NCBI GenBank assembly: GCA_041394885.1
Contig: JAWKHI010000008.1
Span: forward strand, 62,001 to 126,000
Direction of reading: 5' to 3'
Length of the DNA stretch: 64,000 nt
Source of the DNA: DSOI01 sp041394885
GTDB taxonomy: Bacteria > Acidobacteriota > Terriglobia > Bryobacterales > Bryobacteraceae
The first letter of the stretch is position 1, and each line of letters opens with the position of its first letter. Made by a program: the position numbers and the translations under genes. This document shows positions 49,001 through 56,668 of this stretch, one piece after another. The notes under the pieces are model-generated. The model made no database searches, had not been told where the DNA came from, and saw nothing but the letters and a program-made list of their open reading frames with translations.

Positions 49001-49238
49001 TGGCGAAAGGCACTGACAGCATCTGCGTCGTCAGGGGATAGGTGACCTGATCTTCGACGATTTGCGGCGCCTGTCCTGGATACTCTGTGTAGACGATCAC
49101 CTGCACATCGCTGAGATCGGGAATCGCATCGAGCGGCGTCTGCTGCAGCGAGTACAGACCCGCCCCTATGAGAAAGCCGGTCGTCAACAATACCAGGAAC
49201 TTGTTCGCGATAGACCATTCAATGATTCTGGCGAGCAT
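46098..49238 (-). CDS. cusA: Cu(I)/Ag(I) efflux RND pump, inner-membrane subunit
   Basis: 1046 residues, full length for heavy-metal RND pumps. It starts MLARIIEWSIANKFLVLLTT with QTPLDAIPDLSDVQVIVYTE; the proton-relay helix reads AIAIGAMVDAAIIMIENAHK. The three methionines that bind Cu(I)/Ag(I) in E. coli CusA have counterparts in LLYMPTTLPG, APLSMIETTIT and RIDMLSTGIKTP, and this argues for monovalent copper/silver rather than CzcA-type zinc/cobalt export. It pumps metal from periplasm to outside with CusB and CusC. Spacing to cusB is eight bases. Confidence 0.93.
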   Translation of the reverse strand: MLARIIEWSIANKFLVLLTTGFLIGAGLYSLQQTPLDAIPDLSDVQVIVYTEYPGQAPQIVEDQVTYPLTTQMLSVPFAKVVRGYSFFGFSFVYVIFEDSTDMYWARSRVLEYLNYVSSRLPRGVTPTLGPDATGVGWAFMYTLQSDRHDLSQLRSLQDWYLKYELTSVSGVSEVASVGGFVRQYQITVDPNKLRAYNIPISQIRTAVQRSNSDVGGRLLEVAEKEFMIRGLGYIKSLDDIRGIGLGVNGSGTPVLLRDVAHVQFGPDLRRGLADWNGEGETVGGIVVVRFGANARQVIRDVKAKLANLRQGLPEGVRIETAYDRSALIERAVDTLEGKLFEEAIVVAVVCILFLLHLRSALVAIVTLPVAILIAFTVMHWQGINANIMSLGGIAIAIGAMVDAAIIMIENAHKHLERDGGKKPHWRIIADAATEVGPALFYSLLVITVSFMPVFALEAQEGRLFQPLAYTKTYSMAAAALLSVTLVPVLMGYFVRGKMLPEGKNPVNRLLVWIYHPVMEFVMRFKAMVLLLALLVVAATVLPYSRLGSEFMPPLWEGDLLYMPTTLPGVSITKAREILQQTDKIIKSFPEVDHVFGKIGRAETATDPAPLSMIETTITLKPESEWRPGMTVEALTDEMNAAIQIPGVTNAWTMPIKTRIDMLSTGIKTPVGIKLSGPDLSTLERLGKEVEAVMRNVPGTLSVYAERVMGGNYLDFTINRAELPRYGLTVGDVQDVIQTAIGGTNLTTTVEGLERYPVNLRYSRELRDDLPSLGAVLVPTPAGQQIPLHQLATIRYTVGPPAIKSENTRPNAWIYVDLRGVDVGTYVARAKSVVAESVKIPPGYTIGWSGQYEYMQRAEKRLLYVIPLTVLIIFVIIFVNTRSLVKTAIVFLAVPFSLVGAIWFIYMLGYNMSVAVWVGIIALAGLDAETGVVMLLYLDQAYEHFRQRGLLNTRNDLADAVYEGAVKRVRPKIMTISVIIAGLLPILWSHGTGADVMKRIAAPMVGGVVTSGIMELLLYPVIFYLWRCRRLPKGGSFTGFHHLKEA

Positions 49239-49246
49239 CGGCGATC

Positions 49247-50677
49247 TTACTCTCTACCGGCGAGCATCTTGCCGATCGCTTCTTTCAGATTGCTTTCCGA
49301 ATCAATCAGGAACTGCGAAGACACCACAACCTTCTCGCCGGGCCGCAGACCATGCAGCACTTCCTGCTGACCTCCTCCAGCCGCACCCAGACGCACCTCC
49401 CGAGGCTCGAAGACGCCGGTGCTCTTCTCGACAATGACCACGCTTCGTTCCCCGGTGTGCAGTACTGCTTCCGGTGGAACGATCACGGCGCCGGCGACCG
49501 CGGGGACCCGAATGTCGACATTGGCGTACATCTGGGGACGTAGCTTTCCATCCCGGTTGTCGATCTCGACGCTTGCTTTGAGCGTTCGCGTCTGCTGGTT
49601 CAGCGTAGGATCCAGATAAGTTACTCTTCCGGACCACGTCCGTCCGGGAAACGCATCGAGTTCGATCCGCGCCATCTGCCCGAGACGGATGTACTGGAGT
49701 TGGTATTCGAAGACCTGAATCTCGGCCCAAACCGTTGACAGATCCGCGATCTTGTACACGCTCAGGCCGGGTGAGAGCTTCACGCCTTCCAGGGCTATGT
49801 CCATCTTGGAGACGACGACGCCCGAGGCCGGCGAGTAGACCTTTACCGTGCGGGCAACCTGTCCGCCTTGCCGTAACGCATCGATGTGACTCTCCGTGAC
49901 GTCCCAATACCGGAGGCGCTCGCGTGCGGACTCGAGCAGCCTGCGGGCGCGCTCCAATGCGTCGGGAAGCCCCCCTTGGCTCAGCCTGTTCACATACTGC
50001 ACCGCAGCCAGATACTCCTGCTGGGTAGTGACGAGTTGAGGACTGTAGATCTCGAACAACACATCGCCCTTGCGCACCGGTTCGCCGACGTAGTTCACAT
50101 TCACCTTCTCGATCCAACCCTCGAACTTGGTGCTGACCGAGGCGATGTTCTTCTCGTTGTAGGCGAGGACTCCGATGGTCTGAATGTCCACCGGGATCGA
50201 ACCTCGCTCGACAACCGCCGTTCTCACCGCGAAGTTCTGCAGGAATCCGGGATCGACATGGATTCCGGATTCCGCCGGAGCATCGTCTTCGTAGACCGGC
50301 ACGAGATCCATCCCCATGGGAGACTTTCCGGGTTTGGGGGAAATATAGTTCGGGTCCATGGGAGCGCGCCAGTACTTCACCTTGCGCTCCGGCTGCGCGG
50401 CGCTGCTACCAGGGGCGGAACCAGTATGGTGATTCACCGGCACCAGCCGCATCCCACAGATGGGACAGTTGCCTGGTTTGTCCTCGATCACTTGGGGATG
50501 CATGCCGCAGGTGTAGAGTTGCTTGTTGTCCTGGGCGGGGCTCGGCGCCGCCGGGTGCCGGTGGAGCAGCGAGTCCGCCCAGTGCCAGCCCGCGGGATTC
50601 CAAATCACCAGCGCCGGCACCGCCGCGCCCAGCAGGAACAGGACTAAGCCAAATGCGGCGAGGCGTGCGTTGCCCAT
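49247..50677 (-). CDS. cusB: Cus-type periplasmic adaptor with N-terminal heavy-metal domains
   Basis: 476 residues. One N-terminal membrane segment (LAAFGLVLFLLGAAVPALVI), then two metal-binding modules: CGMHPQV with CPICGMRLVPV (residues about 56-84) and YWRAPMDPNYISPKPGKSPM (about 103-130), the latter matching the Met-rich site of E. coli CusB. The adaptor core follows: SVSTKFEGWIEKVNV (barrel/lipoyl), a long hairpin around VTTQQEYLAAVQYVNRLSQG, and a second lipoyl half VKVYSPASGVVVSKMDI. The TAG of cusC immediately precedes its ATG. Confidence 0.92.
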   Translation of the reverse strand: MGNARLAAFGLVLFLLGAAVPALVIWNPAGWHWADSLLHRHPAAPSPAQDNKQLYTCGMHPQVIEDKPGNCPICGMRLVPVNHHTGSAPGSSAAQPERKVKYWRAPMDPNYISPKPGKSPMGMDLVPVYEDDAPAESGIHVDPGFLQNFAVRTAVVERGSIPVDIQTIGVLAYNEKNIASVSTKFEGWIEKVNVNYVGEPVRKGDVLFEIYSPQLVTTQQEYLAAVQYVNRLSQGGLPDALERARRLLESARERLRYWDVTESHIDALRQGGQVARTVKVYSPASGVVVSKMDIALEGVKLSPGLSVYKIADLSTVWAEIQVFEYQLQYIRLGQMARIELDAFPGRTWSGRVTYLDPTLNQQTRTLKASVEIDNRDGKLRPQMYANVDIRVPAVAGAVIVPPEAVLHTGERSVVIVEKSTGVFEPREVRLGAAGGGQQEVLHGLRPGEKVVVSSQFLIDSESNLKEAIGKMLAGRE

Positions 50678-51964
50678 CTAAGGTCCCTCTTCCGGGAAAG
50701 GCGCGCCGATGGCACGCTCCATTTCGGCCAATGATTTCATGAAATCGCTCTGGTACTGCGCAAGGCCGAGACGCACCTGCAGCAGAACGCGCTCACTGTC
50801 GAGCAGTTCGAGTACGCCCAACGTCCCCGTGGAGTAGGCAATCTCGGTGGAACGGAGCGCTTGCTCGGCCTGAGGAAGCAGCGTCTTTTCGAACAACGCG
50901 ATCTGCTCGGACAACGTCCCGATGCGAAATCCCGTCGCGCGAATCGACGCCTCCACGTTGTTCAATACATCCCGGTAGCTCTCGCGGGAAGCGATCTGAT
51001 CCTCGGCGGCCTCCAGGATCGCGGCGTCGTACTTCCTCCGGCGGATCGGTATGTTCACACCCGCGCTGACGCTATAGATATTCTTCCCGTTCTGCTCCGG
51101 GGGATTCATCACACCGGCCGCATCCTGCCGGCCGGCAACATTGATGAAACCGGCGCCTATCGTCACGTCGGGCCAGTAACTTCGCTTCGCAAGATGAACT
51201 CTCTTCTCGTCGCGCTCAATCTGAATCAGCGCCGCTTGGACTTCCGCCCGGTTGAGCCGCGCCACCGCTTGCAAATGGTCATAATCCACCGTGGTTTCAG
51301 GCAACCCGGGCATCGGCACCTTCGCCACGGGCGTGCGGGCAGGCCGGTCGGCGAGCGTGTTCAGCATCGCTTCGGCTTCCACTCGCCGGCCCTTGAGTTC
51401 CTCCAGGCGGGTCAGGACCCTAGTGATCTCGGCCTGGAGCTTCACCACGGCCTGCTGCAACCCCACGCCCTGGGAGTACCGCGCCTGCGCCAGGGTCTCG
51501 TAGTGGCGCAGAAGGGAGAGATCCTCTTCGGCGATCGCGGCTGAACTGTCAATGTAGGCGATGCTGTAGTAGGCGAGCTTCACCAGCCGCACGAGTTCCG
51601 CCCGCTTGGCCTCATGGATGGTCCGCACGGCCATGGCTTCTTTAGCTGCGATTTTCTCGCGGTCGGCCAGTTTGCCAAACCAGGGGAACTGCTGAGAGAT
51701 GTTCAGCATCGTGGTCTGCGGCCCTACGCGCGTTTCCGCCGGCCGCAGCATTTGAGTGAAGCCGAGCACCGGGTCAGGAAGCGAACTCACCTGCGGCAGC
51801 CGCTGCAAGGCGGCCTGATAGCGGGCGAACGCCTGCCGCACCGAGGGATTGCGGTCGAGTGACTCCTCCACGTACCGGCGTAGCTGCTCGTCGCCATGGT
51901 CTGAGTACGGCTGGCCGTAAGCAGCGCCTATGGTCATTGCCGCGAGCATCGCGATGAGAAGCAT
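50678..51964 (-). CDS. cusC: TolC-family outer-membrane channel of the cus system
   Basis: 428 residues from ATG 51964, chosen because a signal peptide begins there (MLLIAMLAAMTIGAAYG); a longer frame to 52048 (GTG) exists. Typical OEP repeats: RRYVEESLDRNPSVRQAFAR, QRLPQVSSLPDPVLGF, AKRAELVRLVKLAYYSIAYI and, in the second half, VHLAKRSYWPDVTIGAGFIN, ELLDSERVLLQVRLGLAQYQ. It forms the trimeric exit duct. It is the first gene of the four-gene leftward operon cusC-cusB-cusA-45408. Confidence 0.9.
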   Translation of the reverse strand: MLLIAMLAAMTIGAAYGQPYSDHGDEQLRRYVEESLDRNPSVRQAFARYQAALQRLPQVSSLPDPVLGFTQMLRPAETRVGPQTTMLNISQQFPWFGKLADREKIAAKEAMAVRTIHEAKRAELVRLVKLAYYSIAYIDSSAAIAEEDLSLLRHYETLAQARYSQGVGLQQAVVKLQAEITRVLTRLEELKGRRVEAEAMLNTLADRPARTPVAKVPMPGLPETTVDYDHLQAVARLNRAEVQAALIQIERDEKRVHLAKRSYWPDVTIGAGFINVAGRQDAAGVMNPPEQNGKNIYSVSAGVNIPIRRRKYDAAILEAAEDQIASRESYRDVLNNVEASIRATGFRIGTLSEQIALFEKTLLPQAEQALRSTEIAYSTGTLGVLELLDSERVLLQVRLGLAQYQSDFMKSLAEMERAIGAPFPEEGP

Positions 51965-52083
51965 CCGCTGTGTGAAAGGCAAGCTTCTGGCCGTTTCGAT
52001 GACGGCCCGAAAGGGGCATTTTTGCGATGTGGCCTGCGCCGGCCTCACCTTGCGAGGATCGGGTTTGCCTCAAAGCAGGCAGT

Positions 52084-52103
52084 AGTGCCCGGCATCGGGC
52101 ACT
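52084..52103. promoter_or_regulatory. Palindrome upstream of cusC
   Basis: AGTGCCCGGCATCGGGCACT has perfect 8-base arms and a 4-base centre. It lies about 120 bases before the cusC start and about 70 bases after the kinase gene's stop, so it may be a regulator site or a factor-independent hairpin; no T-run follows on the minus strand. A second GC palindrome (CGGCCCGGGCCG) lies just to its right. Confidence 0.4.
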
Positions 52104-52172
52104 GAGCGGCCCGGGCCGCCGCCGTTTTTGCTCCCGTGGGGCACGCGGCTGGAGCCGCCGGGCCCGTGGGGC

Positions 52173-53288
52173 TCAATCGTGTTTCACCGGAAGCACTACG
52201 GTCACCTTCATGCCGGGACCGTCATTCTTACTCACCTGAATCGAACCCCGGTGTTGCGTGACGATCTGGTGGGCCACGGACAGACCGAGCCCGGTTCCAC
52301 TCGCCTTCGTGGTGTAAAAAGGATCGAAGATCTTATCCAGATCTTCGTCAGCGATTCCCGAACCCTGGTCCTGGACGCTGAGCATGATCTCGCCGCTCCG
52401 CTGTGCTCCGCTCAATATGATCTCACCGCCTCCAGGCATGGCCTGAATCGCATTCAAGGTCAGATTAAGGATCACCTGCTCGATCTGTTCGGAGTCACCC
52501 TCGACAGACGCCAAACCGCTGGGAATGTCTTCGCGCAGCACGACATTCTGCTGTTCCGCGGAATGCCGCACCAGATTCGCCACGGACCCGATTACGCACA
52601 CCGGCTCCACCTTACCGATCTCCGGCTGGCGCGGGCGCGCAAAGTCAAGCAGACTCGTCAGCAGCCGGTTCAACCGGTCGCACTCCTTCTTGATGATGCC
52701 GAAGAACTCGAACGCTCGGTCTTCCTGGCCCGGGTTCCTTTCCAGAATGTCGATGGCGCCGGCTATGCTGGCCAGCGGATTCCGGATCTCATGCGCGAGG
52801 CCGGATGCCAGTTGGCCCACCGCCGACATCCGGTCGGCTCGCTTGAGCTGTTCGAAGCTGTTCTGGAGATCGCGATAGACGCGCCCCAGTTCCTCGGCGG
52901 TCTGCTGCAGTTCGAAGCGCTGCTTCCTCTCGCGATCGGCGAGCAGGCCGGTCACCCCACCCACCAGAAAGAAGACCACCAGTTCGGCGAACTGATTGGC
53001 CCTGTAGTCAACGTTATCCTGCCATGCCATGATGATGTGCGGGATGTAGCAAATCGACGAACACGCCGCCACCGCCAATCCGCCCACCCATCCAAAAGTA
53101 ATTCCAGCCAGAACGATCGGCAAGTAATAAAGTCTTTGGAAGATGTTATGCCAAAGAAGCACGTCGGGCGGCGTCAGGTAGTGGCCTGCCGATGCCAAAA
53201 CGATCCCCGCGGCGATCAAGGCGAAGCGGGTCCGTTCCGGCCTGGTGCCCAACCGGGCCTGTCCTGGTTCCGCCGTGTGCCCGCCCAT
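52173..53288 (-). CDS. Membrane sensor histidine kinase (NtrB/ZraS-like)
   Basis: 371 residues from ATG 53288; an upstream extension overlaps the divergent regulator and lacks support. The N-terminus holds about four hydrophobic segments (FALIAAGIVLASAGHYL to VVFFLVGGVTGLLA) with almost no periplasmic domain, so sensing is likely within the membrane. Then a linker coiled coil, H-box with His166 (SGLAHEIRNPLASIAGAI), N-box NLTLNAIQAMPGG, G1 VQDQGSGI, F-box DPFYTTKASGTGLGLS. It should phosphorylate the divergent sigma-54 regulator. The 121-base gap between the two starts holds both promoters. Confidence 0.9.
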   Translation of the reverse strand: MGGHTAEPGQARLGTRPERTRFALIAAGIVLASAGHYLTPPDVLLWHNIFQRLYYLPIVLAGITFGWVGGLAVAACSSICYIPHIIMAWQDNVDYRANQFAELVVFFLVGGVTGLLADRERKQRFELQQTAEELGRVYRDLQNSFEQLKRADRMSAVGQLASGLAHEIRNPLASIAGAIDILERNPGQEDRAFEFFGIIKKECDRLNRLLTSLLDFARPRQPEIGKVEPVCVIGSVANLVRHSAEQQNVVLREDIPSGLASVEGDSEQIEQVILNLTLNAIQAMPGGGEIILSGAQRSGEIMLSVQDQGSGIADEDLDKIFDPFYTTKASGTGLGLSVAHQIVTQHRGSIQVSKNDGPGMKVTVVLPVKHD

Positions 53289-53409
53289 GCGATTCAATCT
53301 TACGATAAACCTCCGGGAATGCCGCGTCAGCGTTCTCCTCGATGTCGCCTCGATGGGCCATGGACGCTTCCTCCCTGTGATCCAATTAAGAGGGAGCCCG
53401 CCGGCAAGT

Positions 53410-54792
53410 ATGGCAACAATCCGAATTCTGGTGGTGGAGGACGACGACAACCTGCGCCGCGTAACGAAGGTGCAGTTGCAGGACGACGGCTACAAAGTGG
53501 AATCTGCTTCGGGCGCGGCGGAAGCCCTTTCCATCCTCGAGAGCGCTCCGCAGGATCTGGTGCTCACAGACCTGAAAATGCCCGGCATGTCCGGCCTGGA
53601 ACTGCTGAAGCGCATCCGGCAGGAATATCCGGAAACAGCCGTCATTCTCGTCACCGCCTTCGGCTCCATCGAAAGCGCCGTCGAAGCAATCAAGCTCGGC
53701 GCCTATGACTACATCACCAAGCCCGTCAATCCCGATGCGCTGCGGCTCACGCTCCGCCGTGCGCTGGATCACCTGCGCTTGCGCGACGAGGTCCGCACCT
53801 TGCGCAGCAGTCTCGATCAGAAGTACGGCTTCGAGAGCATTATCGGCCGGTCCAGTTCCCTGCTGTTCATTCTGGACACGGCCACCCGCGCCGCGCAAAG
53901 CGATGCCACCGTGCTGATCCGCGGCGAGACCGGCACCGGGAAGGAACTTCTCGCCAAGGGCATCCATTTCAACAGCCGGCGGCGTGACCGGCCGTTCGTC
54001 ACCATCAACTGCGGCGCCATTCCCCGGGAACTGCTGGAATCGGAACTGTTCGGCCACGTAAGAGGGGCATTCACCGGAGCCGTGGCGCACAAGAAGGGAA
54101 AGGTGGAGTTGGCCGAGGGCGGCACCCTCTTTCTCGATGAAATCGGCGACGTTCCGCTCGATCTGCAAGTGAAGTTGTTGCGGCTCATCCAGGAGCGCCA
54201 GATTGAGAAGATCGGCGAAGGCCGGCCGGCGGCGGTGGACGTGCGGATCATCGCCGCCACACATCGCAACCTGCAGGCGATGGTGGAGGGAGACGAATTC
54301 CGGGAAGACTTGTTCTACCGGCTGAACGTAATCCCGCTCGAACTGCCCCCGCTGCGGGACCGTCCGGAAGACATCCCGGAACTGGTGGAGCATTTTCTGG
54401 TTCAAAGCCAAGCCAGGCACGACCGGCGGGAATTGCGGTTTGCCGAAGGATTGATGGGTTATTTCCGTGCCTACCGGTGGCCCGGCAACGTACGGGAACT
54501 GGAGAACGTGATCGAGCGATTGGTGGTGCTGAGCCGGGCCGAGGAGGTCACCGTGCAGGATCTACCGGAAATGCTCCGGCGCCAGCGTCCGCCGCTCGAG
54601 TCCCTGCAACTGGAGATTCCCGCCAACGGAATCAGCCTGGAGGCCGTGGAAAAGGATCTGATCAAGATGGCCCTGGAGAAGTTCGGCGGCAACCAGACGC
54701 ATGCCGCCCGCTTTCTAGACATCAGCCGCAAGACCCTCATCTACCGCATGGAGAAGTTCGGGTTGAAGATCGACGATGCCGGCGCCGAATAG
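53410..54792 (+). CDS. Sigma-54-dependent response regulator (NtrC/ZraR family)
   Basis: 460 residues from ATG 53410 (MATIRILVVEDDDN). Receiver with Asp54 (LTDLKMPGMSG); AAA+ domain with Walker A GETGTGKE, the sigma-54 contact loop GAFTGA, Walker B GGTLFLDEIG and the arginine-finger region REDLFYRLNVIPLELPPLRD; C-terminal Fis-type helix-turn-helix (NQTHAARFLDISRKTLIYRM). With the kinase it forms a two-component system like ZraSR. Placed between the kinase and a GNAT gene, it most likely drives cusCBA, by analogy; no clean -24/-12 promoter was found before cusC. Confidence 0.93.
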   Translation: MATIRILVVEDDDNLRRVTKVQLQDDGYKVESASGAAEALSILESAPQDLVLTDLKMPGMSGLELLKRIRQEYPETAVILVTAFGSIESAVEAIKLGAYDYITKPVNPDALRLTLRRALDHLRLRDEVRTLRSSLDQKYGFESIIGRSSSLLFILDTATRAAQSDATVLIRGETGTGKELLAKGIHFNSRRRDRPFVTINCGAIPRELLESELFGHVRGAFTGAVAHKKGKVELAEGGTLFLDEIGDVPLDLQVKLLRLIQERQIEKIGEGRPAAVDVRIIAATHRNLQAMVEGDEFREDLFYRLNVIPLELPPLRDRPEDIPELVEHFLVQSQARHDRRELRFAEGLMGYFRAYRWPGNVRELENVIERLVVLSRAEEVTVQDLPEMLRRQRPPLESLQLEIPANGISLEAVEKDLIKMALEKFGGNQTHAARFLDISRKTLIYRMEKFGLKIDDAGAE

Positions 54793-54839
54793 CCAACCTC
54801 AGTTGATTCCCTGAAATACACGCTTTCGAGAATGGGACC

Positions 54840-55421
54840 ATGCTTCCGTTCGTCGAGCTTTGGAAACCGGGCGGACATGGACCCGCGCCGCCTATCCCTC
54901 CATTGCCTGCCGCTCAACTGCGGCGCGAAATCACGAACCTTCCCGCGGGGCAGACGCTCTTCCGCCAGGGCCCGTTCGACGTCGTGCTCGCGCGCGCCTA
55001 TCAGATACCGGCCTTGATGCTCGAGATTGCCCGCGTCCGCGAAATAGCGTTTCGCCTCGCCGGCGAGGGCACCGGCAAGAGTTATGACCTGGACCGCTTC
55101 GACGAGCACTACGAGCATTTGGTCTTGTGGGACCGGGAGCAATGCGAAGTCGCCGGCGCCTACCGGCTCATCACCACGGGCAATGCGATGGCGCGTCATG
55201 GCCGCGGCGGCCTCTACACGGCGTCGTTGTTCCATCTGAGCGGGGAATTCTTCAAGGCGCTGGGGCCCGCCGTCGAACTCGGACGCTCCTTCGTTCACCC
55301 TGCCTATCAGCGCAAGCCGCACTCGCTGCTTTTGCTGTGGCGCGGTATCGGCTGCTACCTCGAGTTCCACCGGGAGTGCCGGGCGCGTGCACCGTATGGA
55401 CATGCAGGTCGCAACGCATGA
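54840..55421 (+). CDS. GNAT-type N-acyltransferase, C-terminus lost
   Basis: 193 residues. QTLFRQGPFDVVLARAYQIP, LEIARVREIAFRLAGEGTGK, DRFDEHYEHLVLWDREQCEV, AGAYRLITTG and GPAVELGRSFVHPAYQRKPH match the OlsB/hemolysin-type acyl-ACP N-acyltransferases that make ornithine or amino-acid lipids. After LEFHRECR the family sequence stops and unrelated codons (ARAPYGHAGRNA) lead to the stop. The usual end (a YRRLFGPVSIS-type strand and more) is missing, so the gene is truncated at a rearrangement point near 55380. Confidence 0.7.
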   Translation: MLPFVELWKPGGHGPAPPIPPLPAAQLRREITNLPAGQTLFRQGPFDVVLARAYQIPALMLEIARVREIAFRLAGEGTGKSYDLDRFDEHYEHLVLWDREQCEVAGAYRLITTGNAMARHGRGGLYTASLFHLSGEFFKALGPAVELGRSFVHPAYQRKPHSLLLLWRGIGCYLEFHRECRARAPYGHAGRNA

Positions 55422-55489
55422 CTCATCAGACACGAAGAGCGGTTACATGAAAGTGAAGGATTCAAAAAACATCTGTAAGAAGTTATGTT

Positions 55490-55864
55490 TCATCGATTGC
55501 AGGATCCGCTTCGTGCGGCAATGTCGCGTAACCCGGTCGGAATACGCTCAAAGGCCAGCCGCAGAAACGAGCACGGCCGGAACTCGAAGCGGATGGGCAT
55601 GGGACTCGATCCGGCTTCGTACCACAAGCGGAACGCAGAAGCCGGCCTCCGTGGAAAGCCGCAATAGATCCCCGTTGTGGACGAAACCGCGGTCCGCCGG
55701 GAGCGGCTCCCGCATGGCTGCGCGCACGGCATAGAGGAACGTGCATACGGACTGTCCGGGTGGGCGGTACGCTCGGCGTCGACGCCATTCTCGCGCTCGA
55801 ACCGTTCGCGCTCTTCAGCCGTGATCTTCCGCCAGTGCGTCCAGCCGCGGCTCAGCACCGGCAA
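55490..55864 (-). pseudogene. Unidentified coding remnant, two frameshifts
   Basis: The minus strand carries protein-like sequence across frames: GWTHWRKITAEERERFEREN and VDAERTAHPDSP; then TFLYAVRAAMREPLPADRGF, VHNGDLLRLSTEAGFCVPLV and SHAHPLRVPAVLVSAAG; then FERIPTGLRDIAARSGSCNR to a stop at 55490. It lies between the cut ends of the GNAT and phnX genes and runs opposite to both. Family not recognised. It may be an inserted fragment. Confidence 0.4.
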
Positions 55865-56048
55865 TGAGATCGGGCTTTCCCGCCAGCAGCTCGACGCTCT
55901 CGCCCCTGCCGACCGCGATGCCCGTTTCGCCGCCGCGAGGGAGAAATTCGCTGGGCTCGGCGCGCACTATGTGATCGACTCCATGGCCGGGCTGATACCC
56001 GTGATCGACGAGATCAGCGCCCGCATCGAACGCGGAGAACGCCCATGA
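55857..56048 (+). pseudogene. phnX: C-terminal end of phosphonoacetaldehyde hydrolase
   Basis: Only the last ~63 residues remain: STGNEIGLSRQQLDALAPAD, then AREKFAGLGAHYVIDSMAGL and IPVIDEISARIERGERP. These match the end of the HAD-family enzyme that splits phosphonoacetaldehyde to acetaldehyde and phosphate. The catalytic N-terminal part (DxAGT and Schiff-base lysine) is gone. Its TGA overlaps the ATG of the HD gene (ATGA), a linkage typical of phosphonate operons. Confidence 0.7.
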
Positions 56049-56616
56049 CGCCCGCGCAGGATCCTCATGCGGTCGCGGCCGAGGTGATCGGCCTGCTTCG
56101 CGGGTCCGGCGGTGAGCAGTATTTCGGCGAAGAAGTCTCCAAGCTCGAGCACGCGCTGCAATGCGCCTGGCACGCCGCGCGGGCCTGCGCGGACGAAGAG
56201 TTGATTCTCGCCGCGCTGCTGCACGACATCGGCCATCTGTTCGACACCAGAATCCACCGTCCACCACCCGCGTTGGCGTGGTGAATCACGACGAGGCCGG
56301 CGAACAATGGCTGCTCGCACGGGGCTTCTCCGGACGGTTAGCACGCTTGGTGGGTGGGCACGTCGACGCCAAGCGATACCTGACCGCCACTAGCGCGGCA
56401 TATATGGACCGGCTTTCGCCCGCCAGCAAGGAAACTCTGCGGCTGCAGGGCGGGCCGATGGAACCCTCCGAGGCGCAGCAGTTCGCCGCGGACCCGCGGA
56501 TCGCCGACGTCCTGCGCCTGCGCATCTGGGATGAGATGGCCAAGGATCCGCGTTGGCGAGGCCCGGGACTCGAAACCTACCGGGAGATGTTGATACGCCA
56601 CCTCGCGCATCGTTAG
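56045..56616 (+). CDS. PhnZ-like HD-domain phosphonate oxygenase, frameshifted
   Basis: The first frame (56045-56284) has LEHALQCAWHAARACADEEL and LLHDIGHLF, giving ligands His36, His60 and Asp61 of the diiron HD fold. A one-base shift near 56245-56275 leads to VVNHDEAGEQWLLARGFSGR, LVGGHVDAKRYLTATSAAYM, SKETLRLQGGPMEPSEAQQF and RIADVLRLRIWDEMAKDPRW, ending at 56616. This is the 'phosphonate degradation associated HDIG' family, whose member PhnZ oxidatively cleaves 2-amino-1-hydroxyethylphosphonate. All ligands are present in the joined frames, so the shift could be a sequencing error. Confidence 0.75.
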
Positions 56617-56668
56617 CGAACATCGCGGCGGCATCTCCGCTGGCCTGCCCGTGTGGTAGCCTGCCGTC

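Noticed and set aside
51964..52110. Sigma-54 promoter before cusC
   Set aside because: The GGGCACTACTGCCTGC string has GG-GC spacing off by one, and GGCCAGAAGCTTGC has correct spacing but lies only about five bases from the start codon.
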